Assembly (NCBI RefSeq): GCF_017255295.1
Contig: NZ_JAFKDE010000002.1
Coordinates: 248,001-312,000 of the forward strand
Length of the DNA stretch: 64,000 nt
Direction of reading: 5' to 3'
Origin: Nitratireductor aquimarinus
GTDB taxonomy: Bacteria; Pseudomonadota; Alphaproteobacteria; Rhizobiales; Rhizobiaceae
Positions 55,209-64,000 of the stretch are shown here, piece after piece. Position 1 is the stretch's first letter; the number at the start of each line of letters is the position of its first letter. A program made the translations under genes and the position numbers. The notes under the pieces are model-generated. The model was given only the letters and a program-made list of their open reading frames with translations. It was not told the origin of the DNA and did no database searches.

Positions 55209-55324
55209 CCCTTTGGGAATTCATGGCCGCCCGTGACGGTATCATGCTTGAGCATGGGGCCAAGCCGAAGGGCGGCGATATCTCCGACGACGATCTGGCT
55301 GATATGGGCATTGCGGGGTTCTGA
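55145..55324 (+). CDS. gpT-like extension reached by -1 frameshift
   Basis: From codon TGG at 55151 the -1 frame reads WRFSGFYQWRGKLGDIGSLT, LWEFMAARDG and DISDDDLADMGIAGF, then TGA at 55322-55324, overlapping the tape measure ATG. The heptamer GGGAAAT (G GGA AAT in the zero frame) fits the X-XXY-YYZ rule. The product would be a GT-like fusion of about 181 residues. No start codon of its own is needed. Confidence 0.85.
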   Translation, partial: GKWRFSGFYQWRGKLGDIGSLTLWEFMAARDGIMLEHGAKPKGGDISDDDLADMGIAGF

Positions 55325-57261
55325 TGGCGACGGATGTTGAACGGCTTATCGTGCGGCTGGAGGCGACACAGGCGAAGTTCGAGAAGCAAATGGCGAAGGC
55401 AAATCAGGTTGCCAATCGCCGCGCGATGCAGATCGAAGGGCGCTTCCAGAAGATGAACAAGAAGATCGCGTCCTACGGTCGGGGCGCGTTCAATCCTCTC
55501 ATTGCGTCCGCCACTGCAGCGCTCGCACCCATCGCTCTCGTCAACAAGGCAATGGCCACAGTCGCTGACGCCGCGAAGATTGGCAAAGTCGCCGACAAGG
55601 TGGGGTTGGCGACGGATGAGCTGCAGCAGCTTCGATATGTGGCTGAACTTGCCGGTGTGCAGGCCAGCCAGATGGACGTGGCGATGCAGCGCTTCTCCCG
55701 GCGTGTTGCTGAAGCGGCGAATGGCAGCGGAGAGCTTCTGAAGGTGCTCGAGGCCAACGGTGTCACACTGCGTGAAGCCGATGGAACGATGCGTAGCCAG
55801 AGAGACATTCTCAGGGACTATGCGGACCTGATCAAGAACGCGGGTTCGGAGCAGGAGCAGCTTCTGCTTGCTTTCAAGGCTTTCGACACTGAGGGCGCGG
55901 CGCTCGTCAACCTGTTTCGGGACGGCAGTGAAGCCATCGACACGATGGCGCAAAAGACAGAAGAGGCGGGGGGCGTCATTGATGAAGAGCTCATTCGTCG
56001 GGCCGAAAAGATCGATGATGAGTTCTCCAAAACCGCCCGTAACTTCGAGACGAACTTCAAAGAGGCGCTTCTCAATCTGACGGTCGCCTTCGAAGATTTC
56101 ATCGCTGGGCCGGTCGATGCTCTTGCCGCAAAGCTGGGCGAGATCGGCAACGCTGGAATATGGAAGCGGCTCGCTGACTTTGCAGGTGTTTCGGATGCCG
56201 TTTTTGTGCCTGGCGAAGGTGTTGTGAAACCGGGCACCGGGGAGATGAGCCCATCGGCCCGTGTGGCGCAGGCGTTTCAGGGTGAAATGGTCAAGGCTGA
56301 CGTGGAACTTTTGGAGGCCCTGAAAGCCCGTTACGGGCAGGCTACATCTGCGGCTGCCGGAGATGGAAAGAAGCCGCCGAAAACGATTATCCCCGGCAGC
56401 GGTAGCAGTGGAGGCCGCGGAAGCAAGGGCAGTTCTCGCGAGGATAGTTTCCAGCGCGAGATTGCCCAGATCAGGGAGCGCACCGCTTCCATTCAGGCGA
56501 TGACGGCCGCGCAGGCCACGGTCAACCCTCTGATCGATGACTACGGCTTCGCCCTTGAGCGCGCTACGGCCATTGCCGAACTGGAGAACGCTGCCAAGAA
56601 GGCGGGGCTTGAGATCACGCCCCAGCTTTCCGAGCAGATCCGCCAGCTTGCCACGGCCTACGCCACGGCCACGGTGGAATCCGAAAAGCTGGCAGAGTCG
56701 CAGGACAATGCACGGCAGCAGGCCGACGACCTGAAAGACCTGGGCAAGGATGTGCTGGGCGGCTTCATCAACGATCTGCGCAACGGGGTAGATGCTGCCG
56801 AAGCGCTGGAGGGTGCGCTCCAGAAGGTCGCGGACAAGCTGCTGGACATGGCTCTGAACAATCTGATCGCCGGTCTATTCGGCGGCGGCTTCGGTGGTGG
56901 CGGGCTTCTGAGCCTTTTCGGTTTTGCCAAGGGCGGCATTGCCGCGCACGGCAAGCCCCAGCCGCTTCCACGCTTTGCCAAGGGCGGTGTTGCCCGGTCG
57001 GCATCGATCTTCGGTGAGGCGGGGCCGGAGGCTGCGGTGCCGCTGCCCGATGGCCGGCGCATTCCCGTGGATCTTCGGGGGCCTTCCGCATCCGGTTCTC
57101 GTGGCACATCCATCAGCATGCCGATCACCATCGATGCGCGGGACGCGAATGCGCCGGCGCTTGCGCGTGTGAATGAGCAGCTGAAGGAAATGCAGCGCAG
57201 CCTGCCCAAGCAGATCGACAACCGCATCAACACCCGTGATGTTCGGGGGACGAGGCCCTAA
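55324..57261 (+). CDS. Tail tape measure protein
   Basis: A 645-residue protein. The N-terminus (VERLIVRLEATQAKFEKQMA) starts a coiled coil, followed by hydrophobic helices (AFNPLIASATAALAPIALVN) and a C-terminal domain with Gly-rich hydrophobic LIAGLFGGGFGGGGLLSLFG and the GFAKGG...EAGPEAAVPL motif common to tape measure proteins. Its length sets a rather short tail. TGATG overlap with the GT-like frame. Confidence 0.92.
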   Translation: MATDVERLIVRLEATQAKFEKQMAKANQVANRRAMQIEGRFQKMNKKIASYGRGAFNPLIASATAALAPIALVNKAMATVADAAKIGKVADKVGLATDELQQLRYVAELAGVQASQMDVAMQRFSRRVAEAANGSGELLKVLEANGVTLREADGTMRSQRDILRDYADLIKNAGSEQEQLLLAFKAFDTEGAALVNLFRDGSEAIDTMAQKTEEAGGVIDEELIRRAEKIDDEFSKTARNFETNFKEALLNLTVAFEDFIAGPVDALAAKLGEIGNAGIWKRLADFAGVSDAVFVPGEGVVKPGTGEMSPSARVAQAFQGEMVKADVELLEALKARYGQATSAAAGDGKKPPKTIIPGSGSSGGRGSKGSSREDSFQREIAQIRERTASIQAMTAAQATVNPLIDDYGFALERATAIAELENAAKKAGLEITPQLSEQIRQLATAYATATVESEKLAESQDNARQQADDLKDLGKDVLGGFINDLRNGVDAAEALEGALQKVADKLLDMALNNLIAGLFGGGFGGGGLLSLFGFAKGGIAAHGKPQPLPRFAKGGVARSASIFGEAGPEAAVPLPDGRRIPVDLRGPSASGSRGTSISMPITIDARDANAPALARVNEQLKEMQRSLPKQIDNRINTRDVRGTRP

Positions 57262-57986
57262 TGGCTAGACTGCTTTCATGGCCGAACGGTTTGCGCACGA
57301 ACATGCGTGAGCCGCTTTCCGGACCGCGCACGATCGGTGCTTCGCAGACGCAATCCATCAGCGGGTTTCTCCAGACCACGGCGAGTCCGTTCGGGCTGTG
57401 GCGCTGGCGCTTCGGGTTCCCGTCACTGATGCGCGGTCAGATATTCCGGCGCTATCGTGGCCTCGTCACTGCCCTGCATGGCGGGGCCAATGCGGTCGCG
57501 GTGCCTTTCTGCGACTGGGATGGGTTGACGCGCCCGCAAATGGGTGTGGCGGCGACGGATCAGGAGTGGCGTGACGGTCAGCCCTGGTTGAACGGGCAGC
57601 CATGGAGCAATGGCCAGAACTGGGGCTCGACCCCGCCCGTGGTGGCGGTATCAGCTGCGGTGTCGAAGGGCGGCACGGTCGTCTCGCTCGACAGCGCGTT
57701 CTGGGGGCATGGCCTCGATATTGGCGACATGTTCGGGTTCTTCCCGTTCCATCTCGGGAAATACATGGTCACCGAAGTGCTTGCGCCCGGTCAGTATCGT
57801 GTCTGGCCGCCGCTGCGGAAAGACATCGCGCTTGATGATTTTGCCACCCTTCGCCCCGTGATCGCGATGCGGCTGGAAGGCGAGGAAGCTGCGACCGCCG
57901 CCCGTGATGCCGCGTTTGGCATCAACCTCTCCATGACGCTCATCGAAGTGCTCGATTATGACGTGCGCAAATATTTCGCGGATTGA
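57261..57986 (+). CDS. Distal tail protein
   Basis: A 241-residue protein with Trp-rich beta strands (FGLWRWRFGFPSLMRGQIFR) and a tandem PWLNGQPWSNGQNWG segment. The position after tape measure matches GTA gp12 / lambda M-type distal tail proteins. Overlaps the upstream stop by TAATG. Confidence 0.8.
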   Translation: MARLLSWPNGLRTNMREPLSGPRTIGASQTQSISGFLQTTASPFGLWRWRFGFPSLMRGQIFRRYRGLVTALHGGANAVAVPFCDWDGLTRPQMGVAATDQEWRDGQPWLNGQPWSNGQNWGSTPPVVAVSAAVSKGGTVVSLDSAFWGHGLDIGDMFGFFPFHLGKYMVTEVLAPGQYRVWPPLRKDIALDDFATLRPVIAMRLEGEEAATAARDAAFGINLSMTLIEVLDYDVRKYFAD

Positions 57987-57989
57987 TCA

Positions 57990-58559
57990 ATGGCAGAGTT
58001 CACGCAAGCGGATATGGACTGGCTGTCCGGTCCTCATGTCACGCGCGCCTGGTTCGGCGAGTTCGATCTCCCGACCGGCATTCACTACCTGCACAATGGT
58101 GTCGGTGAGGTCGAGGTCGAGGGGCAGACCTATGTTGGCGTGACCGATCCGGTCGGTGGCCTGCTGGTCGGTATTTCCGCCGTCGAGGATCCGCGCTTCG
58201 GGCAGGCGGCCAAGGTCGACATCATCCTGAGCGGCGTCAATGTCGAGTTCTTCAAGAGCGTGAAGCGGGATGCGCGTGCCATCGAAGGCAGATCGGCCAC
58301 GCTGCGCTTCGGGGCGTTCGATCCGGAGACGGGACAGATCAAGCTCTTCAAGAGCATGTTCCCCGGCAAGATGTCTGCGCCGACGCTGCACCGGCAGGGT
58401 GTGGGCACCCGCTATGTGGGGCTGACGGTCGAGTCCTTCTGGGAGGCACAGAACTTTCCCTTTGGCGGGAAATGGAACGATGCCGACCAGCGCCGGCGCT
58501 TTCCCGGCGACAAGGGGCTCCAGTTCGTCGGCGTGAAGGTGGCCGAGAAATGGAACTGA
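57990..58559 (+). CDS. Tail tip protein, 189 aa
   Basis: A 189-residue beta-rich protein (TRAWFGEFDLPTGIHYLHNG, YVGVTDPVGGLLVGIS) in the lambda L / GTA gp13-like position between distal tail and peptidase-like genes. DUF2163-type features are possible. Starts three bases after the previous stop. Confidence 0.78.
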   Translation: MAEFTQADMDWLSGPHVTRAWFGEFDLPTGIHYLHNGVGEVEVEGQTYVGVTDPVGGLLVGISAVEDPRFGQAAKVDIILSGVNVEFFKSVKRDARAIEGRSATLRFGAFDPETGQIKLFKSMFPGKMSAPTLHRQGVGTRYVGLTVESFWEAQNFPFGGKWNDADQRRRFPGDKGLQFVGVKVAEKWN

Positions 58560-58561
58560 CC

Positions 58562-58966
58562 ATGAGCCGCGCAAACCGCCTGCGCGCCTTCCTGACGCGC
58601 TTTGAAGGCGCTCCGGTGGTCTGGGGTGAAAGTGACTGTTCTGCCGCTCCTGCGCTGTGGTGGTCGGAAGAAACGGGCAGGAAGATCGATCTGCCGCAAT
58701 ACGCTTCGAGAGATGAGGCGCACGCGATCATCCAGCGCATGGGCGGGCTCTTGGCGGTGTGGGATGATATCGCCGCGCAGGTGGGCGGCATGGAGCGCAT
58801 TGGCGAGCCCGAAATCGGTGATGTCGGCATCATCGAGACCCGCCCTCATGGCCAGATCGGCGGCATTCTCGGGGCTGGTCGCATCCTCATCATTCGCAAA
58901 GACAATGGCGGCTGGCATCCCTTCGGGCCGGTGCGCCAGTTTCTGAGGGTCTACGAGACACCATGA
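58562..58966 (+). CDS. DUF6950 / NlpC-like tail protein
   Basis: A 134-residue protein. GAPVVWGESDCSAAPALWW carries the Cys expected of NlpC/P60-like peptidases, and IGDVGIIETRPHGQIGGILG supplies the His segment. Tail peptidases help cross the cell wall. ATG 58562 chosen; one four codons earlier is possible. ATGA to the next gene. Confidence 0.82.
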   Translation: MSRANRLRAFLTRFEGAPVVWGESDCSAAPALWWSEETGRKIDLPQYASRDEAHAIIQRMGGLLAVWDDIAAQVGGMERIGEPEIGDVGIIETRPHGQIGGILGAGRILIIRKDNGGWHPFGPVRQFLRVYETP

Positions 58967-61209
58967 AGCCCTGGAAATTCCTTCTCAGCGCCGGTGGATC
59001 CTACCTGGCGATGACGGCGCACGCCTCGGCGGACCCGATCAGCATCGGCTTCTTTCTGTTTGCTGGCCCGCTCGGTGCGGCCTTCTCGTTCGGCGCGCTG
59101 GTGACGGCTGCGCAGATCGGTCTCTACGCCATCGGTATCGGCGCATCCCTTCTGGTTTCGTCGGCCCTGTCCAAGAGCCAGAAGATTGACCCCGGCCAAT
59201 ACAAGAACACGTTTGAGATCTCGCCTGAAGGATCGGAGATCAACGCCATTGGCCGCTGCCGTCTCGGCGGTGTCCGCACCTTCGGCAACACGCGGAACAG
59301 GGACAGATTTCGCCTGACCTGCCACGCCAAGGGGCCGATGGTTGCCATCGAGGAGTACTTTCTCGGCGGGCGCGAGGTGGTGGTCGATAGCGACACGGGC
59401 TATGTGTCGTCACCGCCGTTTGCGAAGTCCGGCGGCTCCTGGGTGACCTTCAAGACCAAGGTTGGCGACGGGACCGAAACGGCGTGGCCTGAACTGGTCA
59501 GCTCTTTCCCGACCACATGGACCTCTGCGCATCGCGTTCGTGGCATCGCACAGTCTCTGGTCAAATACGTTTCCCCCGGCATCTACACCGAAAAGTTCGG
59601 CCAGCTCTACAACCAGGGTGAACCGGAAAGCGCGACCACTGCCCGGTGGAATGTCGTCTATGACCCGCGAGAGGTCGGGGCGGACAAGTACAACGACGCC
59701 ACATGGGGGTGGTCGATGAATGGGCCGCTTTGCGCTGCCCGCATCATGCTCTCCTACCCTGATCTGACGGCCGACAGTTTCGACTGGGATTTCATTGCGG
59801 CGGAAGCTGACAAGGCCGATGCGATGGTTCCAACGCTGACCGGGACGGAACCGCGTTCGCAATGCTCTGGCGTGTGGCTTTCTGAGGCCAAGCGCGGCGA
59901 CACCATGAAGCAGGTGCTGGAAAGCATCGGGTGCGAGGTGACGCTGAGCGATACGGGGCTGGTGCGCATCGGGCTCATCGCTGACGCACCCACGGCTGAC
60001 ATGACGCTGACCGACGATCACATCACCAGCTATTCGTGGCGGTCAGGCCCGGAAGCCGCCGAGCGTCCGAACATCTGCCGCATCTCCTACTACTCGCCCG
60101 AGCGTGGGTATGAGATGGGCGAGATCGACATGACCGGCATAGCGTGGGCGGGCGTGCAGGATGAGATCGATCGGTATGGCGAGAAGATCTACGATATCGA
60201 GCTTCCGTTCTGCCCATCGGCCAGCCAGGCGCAGCGCATTGCGCGCCGTCTCTTCCTGCAGGCGCGTGGCGACACCGGCGTGGTGCAGACCAACATGGCG
60301 GGGCTTGCGCTGTGGGGCAGGGACTACGCCAACATCACGCTCTCCGACATCGAGGAGACCCCGGTCTGCAAGATCGCCCCGCCTCGCGTTGATGATGAGC
60401 GCGGGCAGGTGGATATTCCATTCACGGTCTGGCCGCAGGAGCTGATTGACAGCCCGTGGAACCCGGCGACGATGGAAGCCGCAGCGCCGGAGCAGCTTCC
60501 GAACCTGCAATATGAAAGTGATCTGGACACGCCGGCCGCGCCCACGCGCGCGGTGGTGGTGCAGGTTCCGGGCGGCGCGTGGGAAACGCGCGTTCAATAC
60601 GGCACGGTGAGCGGCGGGACACTCGCAGAGGCGAACTTCCGCACCTATACGGGCGGGTTGCCGGATCCGTGGCAGGGCATGGCGGAATGGGACAATCACG
60701 TGCCGGGAGGTGATCCTATCCCGCCGCCTTCGCCTGCCGACCGCTGGTATGCGCGGGACTATGAAGATACGCGCGGGGCAAAGTGCGACTTCCGGGTGCG
60801 CTGGTACAATGGGGATGGCGAGGCGTCCTATCCATCCGAGTATCTGACGGTCGATCCTATGGCCGTCGACAATAGCCTGCCCAATGTGCCGTATCAGGAC
60901 ATCGAATACGAAGACAGTGGTGACACAAGTCAGAACCGGACATTCACCATCACGTCGTCACCCCACAAGGATGACATTCAGGTTGCGCGGATGGTGATGA
61001 CTTGGAGCGCCATCGGCACCCCATCAGGCAGTGGGACGCTCTATGATGGCGTCGGCCGTCCGCTTCAGGAGCAGGTCGGCAGCTTCGAAATCGGGAAGCC
61101 GGGGCAAGGGTCAGCCCACACTATCACCATTACCACGACGGTCTACACCACTGACGGCACCAGCCGACAGAAGGTGAACACCTACAATTTCGAAGGCCCA
61201 CCGCCATAG
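58963..61209 (+). CDS. Tail tip / host specificity protein (J-like)
   Basis: A 748-residue protein. An N-terminal hydrophobic region (GFFLFAGPLGAAFSFGALVT, IGLYAIGIGASLLVSSALSK) resembles the membrane-interacting part of tail tip proteins; beta-rich domains and a fibronectin-like C-terminus follow (ADRWYARDYEDTRGAKCDFR). It likely forms the central tip carrying the fibre. Flanked downstream by an inverted repeat (ATAGGCCGGC 61206-61215 / GCCTAT 61278-61283). Confidence 0.86.
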   Translation: MKPWKFLLSAGGSYLAMTAHASADPISIGFFLFAGPLGAAFSFGALVTAAQIGLYAIGIGASLLVSSALSKSQKIDPGQYKNTFEISPEGSEINAIGRCRLGGVRTFGNTRNRDRFRLTCHAKGPMVAIEEYFLGGREVVVDSDTGYVSSPPFAKSGGSWVTFKTKVGDGTETAWPELVSSFPTTWTSAHRVRGIAQSLVKYVSPGIYTEKFGQLYNQGEPESATTARWNVVYDPREVGADKYNDATWGWSMNGPLCAARIMLSYPDLTADSFDWDFIAAEADKADAMVPTLTGTEPRSQCSGVWLSEAKRGDTMKQVLESIGCEVTLSDTGLVRIGLIADAPTADMTLTDDHITSYSWRSGPEAAERPNICRISYYSPERGYEMGEIDMTGIAWAGVQDEIDRYGEKIYDIELPFCPSASQAQRIARRLFLQARGDTGVVQTNMAGLALWGRDYANITLSDIEETPVCKIAPPRVDDERGQVDIPFTVWPQELIDSPWNPATMEAAAPEQLPNLQYESDLDTPAAPTRAVVVQVPGGAWETRVQYGTVSGGTLAEANFRTYTGGLPDPWQGMAEWDNHVPGGDPIPPPSPADRWYARDYEDTRGAKCDFRVRWYNGDGEASYPSEYLTVDPMAVDNSLPNVPYQDIEYEDSGDTSQNRTFTITSSPHKDDIQVARMVMTWSAIGTPSGSGTLYDGVGRPLQEQVGSFEIGKPGQGSAHTITITTTVYTTDGTSRQKVNTYNFEGPPP

Positions 61210-61300
61210 GCCGGCGCTGAACTCCCCAATCTGAACCCTTCCAGCCGCCGCAGCCCGCGCGCCTCGGCCGGCGAAGCCTATCCAAAATCGGAGATACTTG

Positions 61301-63379
61301 ATGTCGATCTTTTCCAAGCTCGGCGCGCTCATCTTTGCGCCTACGGATGCAGCCGGTAACCCGCGCCAGGTCATCAATCATGACGCTCAGGTGTGGTCGA
61401 CAGAGGTTGAGCGCATCATTCAGGTGGCGCTCGAGGGCGGTGATCTGCTGGTCTATAGCAGCCTGTCCGCGCTGAATGCTGACCTCGACCACCCGGCCCA
61501 TACCGGGGCCATCCTCATCGGCGTGAGCATTGCCGACGATGGCCTCTACATGAAGCAGGGCGCGTCCGGCTCGGGCTCGTGGGTGAAGATCGGCAACGTT
61601 CCGGGGCAGGGCTTCGTCAAGGCCACGAATGCGGGGGCGGGGACGGCAAACGCCATTGCCGCCACCACGCCAGTGGCCGTGAACGAAACGCAGCTAATCC
61701 TTCTGCCCATCACGGCCGCGAACACGGCTTCGCCCGTGACCGTGGCGTTCAATGGCGGGGCAGCGCTGACGGTGAAGACCGTCTCGGGCAATGACGTGGC
61801 TGCCGGCGGGCTTCCTGCGGGCTCGGTGATGCTGGGCGTTGTGCAGGGCGGGGATTTCCGCCTCTTGTCCGATCAGGCGAGCGCCGGCATTCAGGCCGCT
61901 GCCGAGGCTGCGCAGGTTGCGGCAGAGGCCGTACTGGCCGAGATGCGCGAGAAATCCGTTGGCGCGTTCCCGGACAATGCTTCTGCAGACGCCTTTCTGA
62001 CCGCTGAAGGCCTGACCAAGCAGAAGGGCACTATCTATTTCAACACCACGGCTGATGTCTGGCGCTATTGGGATGGCAGCGCGTGGCAGACGTTTCCTTA
62101 TTCAATCGTTGCCGATGGGGGCGTGACGGAAGAGAAGTTGGGGGACGGTGCTGTTGTAGAGGCAAAATTGGCGAATGAAAGCGTCTCAGGATCGAAGCTA
62201 GCTGACGGGGCGGTTACAGAGGCGAAATTGTCGAATGGGCTGCTCTCGGCGTTGCCGCGCCTTACCGGTAGCGCAAGCGTGAGGCATGTTAGAGACGGCA
62301 CATACATTTATGATGTGATCGAGCTAAGCAGTCCGTTCTTGTTGAACAAGGAATTCGCACCGAATGCCGCGCCTGACGGGGTTGTGGATCGCGTCACAGC
62401 CCGCGAATACTCTAAGCTGTCCGGCCGGAAAGTTGTTATCAATGCGGACGGTTGGCGGAACGCCGACGGTTCTCCGGGGGCAGAAAAGCTGTCGGCGCGT
62501 CCAATGGGATTGCAGATCGCAAACGGTATTCTCTATCAGGACTGGCAGGCCGCCGAACACCGGGACCAAGCCATCGTCATGATGAGCAATGGTAACCTCG
62601 TGAAAGCTCTAAAGGGCAGCAAAACTGGGGCTGAGTGGATTGCTGATGGCGCGGTTTGGTCTGTTAGCTGGGGGGTGGTCTGCGTTGAAAACGGAGCAGC
62701 TGTGAACGTTGATGGAACCTATGTAGGGACAGACGTAAGCGCGCGCACTGTTTTGGGCCAGAAACAAAGTGGTGAGATTGTAATCGTTCTTGTTGAAGGT
62801 ATTTCCGGCTCATACGGGGCGACCGGGACACAGGCTGGGCAGATTGCCGAAGCTCTCGGCTGCGAGATAGCTTACATTTGCGATGGAGGCGGGTCTTCGC
62901 AGGCTTGGTGGAAGAACACATACGCTGTCCCATCGTCCGACACTGCTGGGAACTATCCGACAGAACGAGGGGTGCCTTCGTTCCTGGTTTTTGATGCTAA
63001 CGTGGGTGTCGAGGAATATGATAGCGGCCTGATCGAGGTGCCTCTTGCAGCGGGGTATTCAGCGATGGGATCTCACTGGGGGATTGGACTGAGGCACAAA
63101 GGGCCGCAAATCAATGCGAGTGTCAGAATTAGCGGCACGTTCACCGATAACTCAGAGCCGCAAATAGGCCAAGCTTACCCGTATCGATACCATTCAACTT
63201 TCGACGGGCTCACACGGTTTGTCGCATCAGGGAACGGCGGTCGCCAAGTCGGTGTTTATGCGGGATCATCCAAAGAGTTCCGCGCAGGCGTTCACAATCT
63301 GGGGACAAATCCAACTTACGTTGCGGGCAGCGGGTATTGGCCTGCGCCATTTACCGATTTGGACATCGTAGATGCATAA
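61301..63379 (+). CDS. Tail fibre with phosphodiester-glycosidase-like domain
   Basis: A 692-residue receptor-binding protein. The first 230 residues are fibre-like (YSSLSALNADLDHPAHTGAI; VAAEAVLAEMREKS coil). From about 325 to 580 the sequence follows the NAGPA / phosphodiester glycosidase pattern: KVVINADGWRN, MGLQIANGILYQDW, ARTVLGQKQSGEIVIVLVEG, IAEALGCEIAYICDGGGSSQ with Asp528. Such enzymes cleave sugar phosphodiesters, so the fibre may degrade a surface polysaccharide. GGAG precedes ATG 61301. Confidence 0.85.
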   Translation: MSIFSKLGALIFAPTDAAGNPRQVINHDAQVWSTEVERIIQVALEGGDLLVYSSLSALNADLDHPAHTGAILIGVSIADDGLYMKQGASGSGSWVKIGNVPGQGFVKATNAGAGTANAIAATTPVAVNETQLILLPITAANTASPVTVAFNGGAALTVKTVSGNDVAAGGLPAGSVMLGVVQGGDFRLLSDQASAGIQAAAEAAQVAAEAVLAEMREKSVGAFPDNASADAFLTAEGLTKQKGTIYFNTTADVWRYWDGSAWQTFPYSIVADGGVTEEKLGDGAVVEAKLANESVSGSKLADGAVTEAKLSNGLLSALPRLTGSASVRHVRDGTYIYDVIELSSPFLLNKEFAPNAAPDGVVDRVTAREYSKLSGRKVVINADGWRNADGSPGAEKLSARPMGLQIANGILYQDWQAAEHRDQAIVMMSNGNLVKALKGSKTGAEWIADGAVWSVSWGVVCVENGAAVNVDGTYVGTDVSARTVLGQKQSGEIVIVLVEGISGSYGATGTQAGQIAEALGCEIAYICDGGGSSQAWWKNTYAVPSSDTAGNYPTERGVPSFLVFDANVGVEEYDSGLIEVPLAAGYSAMGSHWGIGLRHKGPQINASVRISGTFTDNSEPQIGQAYPYRYHSTFDGLTRFVASGNGGRQVGVYAGSSKEFRAGVHNLGTNPTYVAGSGYWPAPFTDLDIVDA

Positions 63380-63394
63380 TGGAAACGGGCAAGA

Positions 63395-63598
63395 CTAGGG
63401 CGCCGAACCGGCGCTCTCCAGTCTCCGAAGTGCGCGTGCCCTCTGCTCGTTCTCGTAGCAATTGCATTCGCTGCCGCAGTCGGGACAGTCTTGGTCCATG
63501 AGGCTGTCAAGGAGCGAGTCTATCGTGCAGCCGCGAAGGGCAAATGTCATTGCGACGCCGCTGCCGGCTCCTAAAAAATACCAGATGAGGTTTTCCAT
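63395..63598 (-). CDS. Antisense membrane protein after tail fibre, 67 aa
   Basis: A leftward 67-residue protein. One transmembrane segment (LIWYFLGAGSGVAMTFALRG), then a Cys-rich stretch (DQDCPDCGSECNCYE). The N-terminus matches the gene 30020-30160 of prophage 1, which sits in the same place and orientation. It converges on the fibre gene 15 bases away. Possible lysogenic conversion protein. Confidence 0.75.
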   Translation of the reverse strand: MENLIWYFLGAGSGVAMTFALRGCTIDSLLDSLMDQDCPDCGSECNCYENEQRARALRRLESAGSAP

Positions 63599-64000
63599 AC
63601 TGAGTTCGTCTCTCGTTGAACTCCCACAAGACCATGAGAATTATTCGTTAGCCAGTACCTCAAATGTGAAAGTCTCTGCGTTTTCCTGTTCTCGTTGCTT
63701 TGCAGAAGTGAGACAGCCCGTAGTTGAATGGGGATGGAGAGACAAAATTCCGCCACTTCAGCGCTTTGATTTCCTCGAAACCACCTTGCCACATTTGATG
63801 TCGTCACGTGGGGCGTCAACCACATTAGTTGAAAGGCTTTGCCTGATTCGTTTCATCTGAGGCCTTGTGCTCATAGATGAACGTTAAGGGATCGCCCCGC
63901 GCTTCGGCAGAGCCAAAGGCCATTGTCGCAGGTGTATCGAGCTCCGCGACACAATGCACCCAGAAACGATCATTGGCGACATCCTAAGGTTGTGGTCTAA
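63599..64000. other. End of window, no firm gene
   Basis: This stretch is less G+C-rich than the phage genes. On the minus strand a frame from GTG 63959 to 63825 encodes about 44 residues (DTPATMAFGSAEARGDPL, FIYEHKASDETNQ) that look protein-like, but a TAG lies just upstream in frame; it may be a short gene or a remnant. Plus-strand frames here lack ribosome-binding sites. No second tRNA-Thr core is seen, so the right end of prophage 2 lies further on. Confidence 0.4.

Overview
The window looks like two temperate phage genomes lying head to tail in an alphaproteobacterial chromosome, with essentially no host genes visible. The host is probably a rhizobial-type member of the Hyphomicrobiales: one phage encodes GapR-like (DUF2312) and GcrA-like proteins, which are alphaproteobacterial families, and the small phage proteins are of types I associate with rhizobial prophages. 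This host call is inference.

Prophage 1 (left edge to about 34.3 kb; its integrase must lie left of the window) has a lambda-like immunity region with a podovirus-type particle. A leftward early operon (1-1271) and a rightward early operon (2643-9517) flank a CI-type repressor (1886-2557), and six copies of a CGGGA-N4-TCCCG operator sit in two clusters. The rightward operon carries many tiny membrane peptides, a PAPS-reductase-like protein, RusA, replication-type proteins and a TnpB-like protein whose second RuvC acidic residue is missing. A reversed three-gene cassette with its own operator-bearing promoter (9829-10666) separates early from late genes. The late genes run small and large terminase, P22-type portal, scaffold, SU10/DUF5309-type capsid, tail adaptors, a gp10-like stabiliser, ejection proteins (one with an M15-type peptidase domain), collar and tail fibre, then a GH19 endolysin, holin-like protein and Rz/Rz1-like pair, and an HTH-metallophosphoesterase. 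Small genes on the opposite strand close the right end.

At 34259-34308 there is the 3' half of a tRNA-Thr(GGT) without its 5' half. This is the junction: the right end of prophage 1 and the left attachment site of prophage 2.

Prophage 2 (34.3 kb to at least 63.6 kb) has integrase, an overlapping excisionase, a leftward operon of small zinc-binding and membrane proteins, a CI/Cro pair with ATGCGC-type operators, a tRNA(CAT), GcrA-like and GapR-like proteins, adenine- and cytosine-type DNA methyltransferases, an O-like replication protein with iterons inside its gene, and a NusG paralog placed where a late antiterminator would be. The particle genes are of the HK97/siphovirus type: terminase, portal, ClpP-type protease, capsid, connectors, tail tube, a G/GT chaperone pair with a GGGAAAT slippery site, tape measure, tail tip and a fibre carrying a phosphodiester-glycosidase-like domain. 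No lysis module of prophage 2 is seen before the window ends.

The two phages have unrelated capsids but share a cassette just upstream of terminase: a leader with CAGGACGYAGGC, an 18-of-22 conserved element ending in TGCACAAAACTCC with a hairpin, and a homologous protein of about 90 residues. They also share a small antisense membrane protein after the tail fibre. These two shared pieces, the altered TnpB, and the reversed cassette with its flanking 15-bp repeats are the most promising undescribed features.
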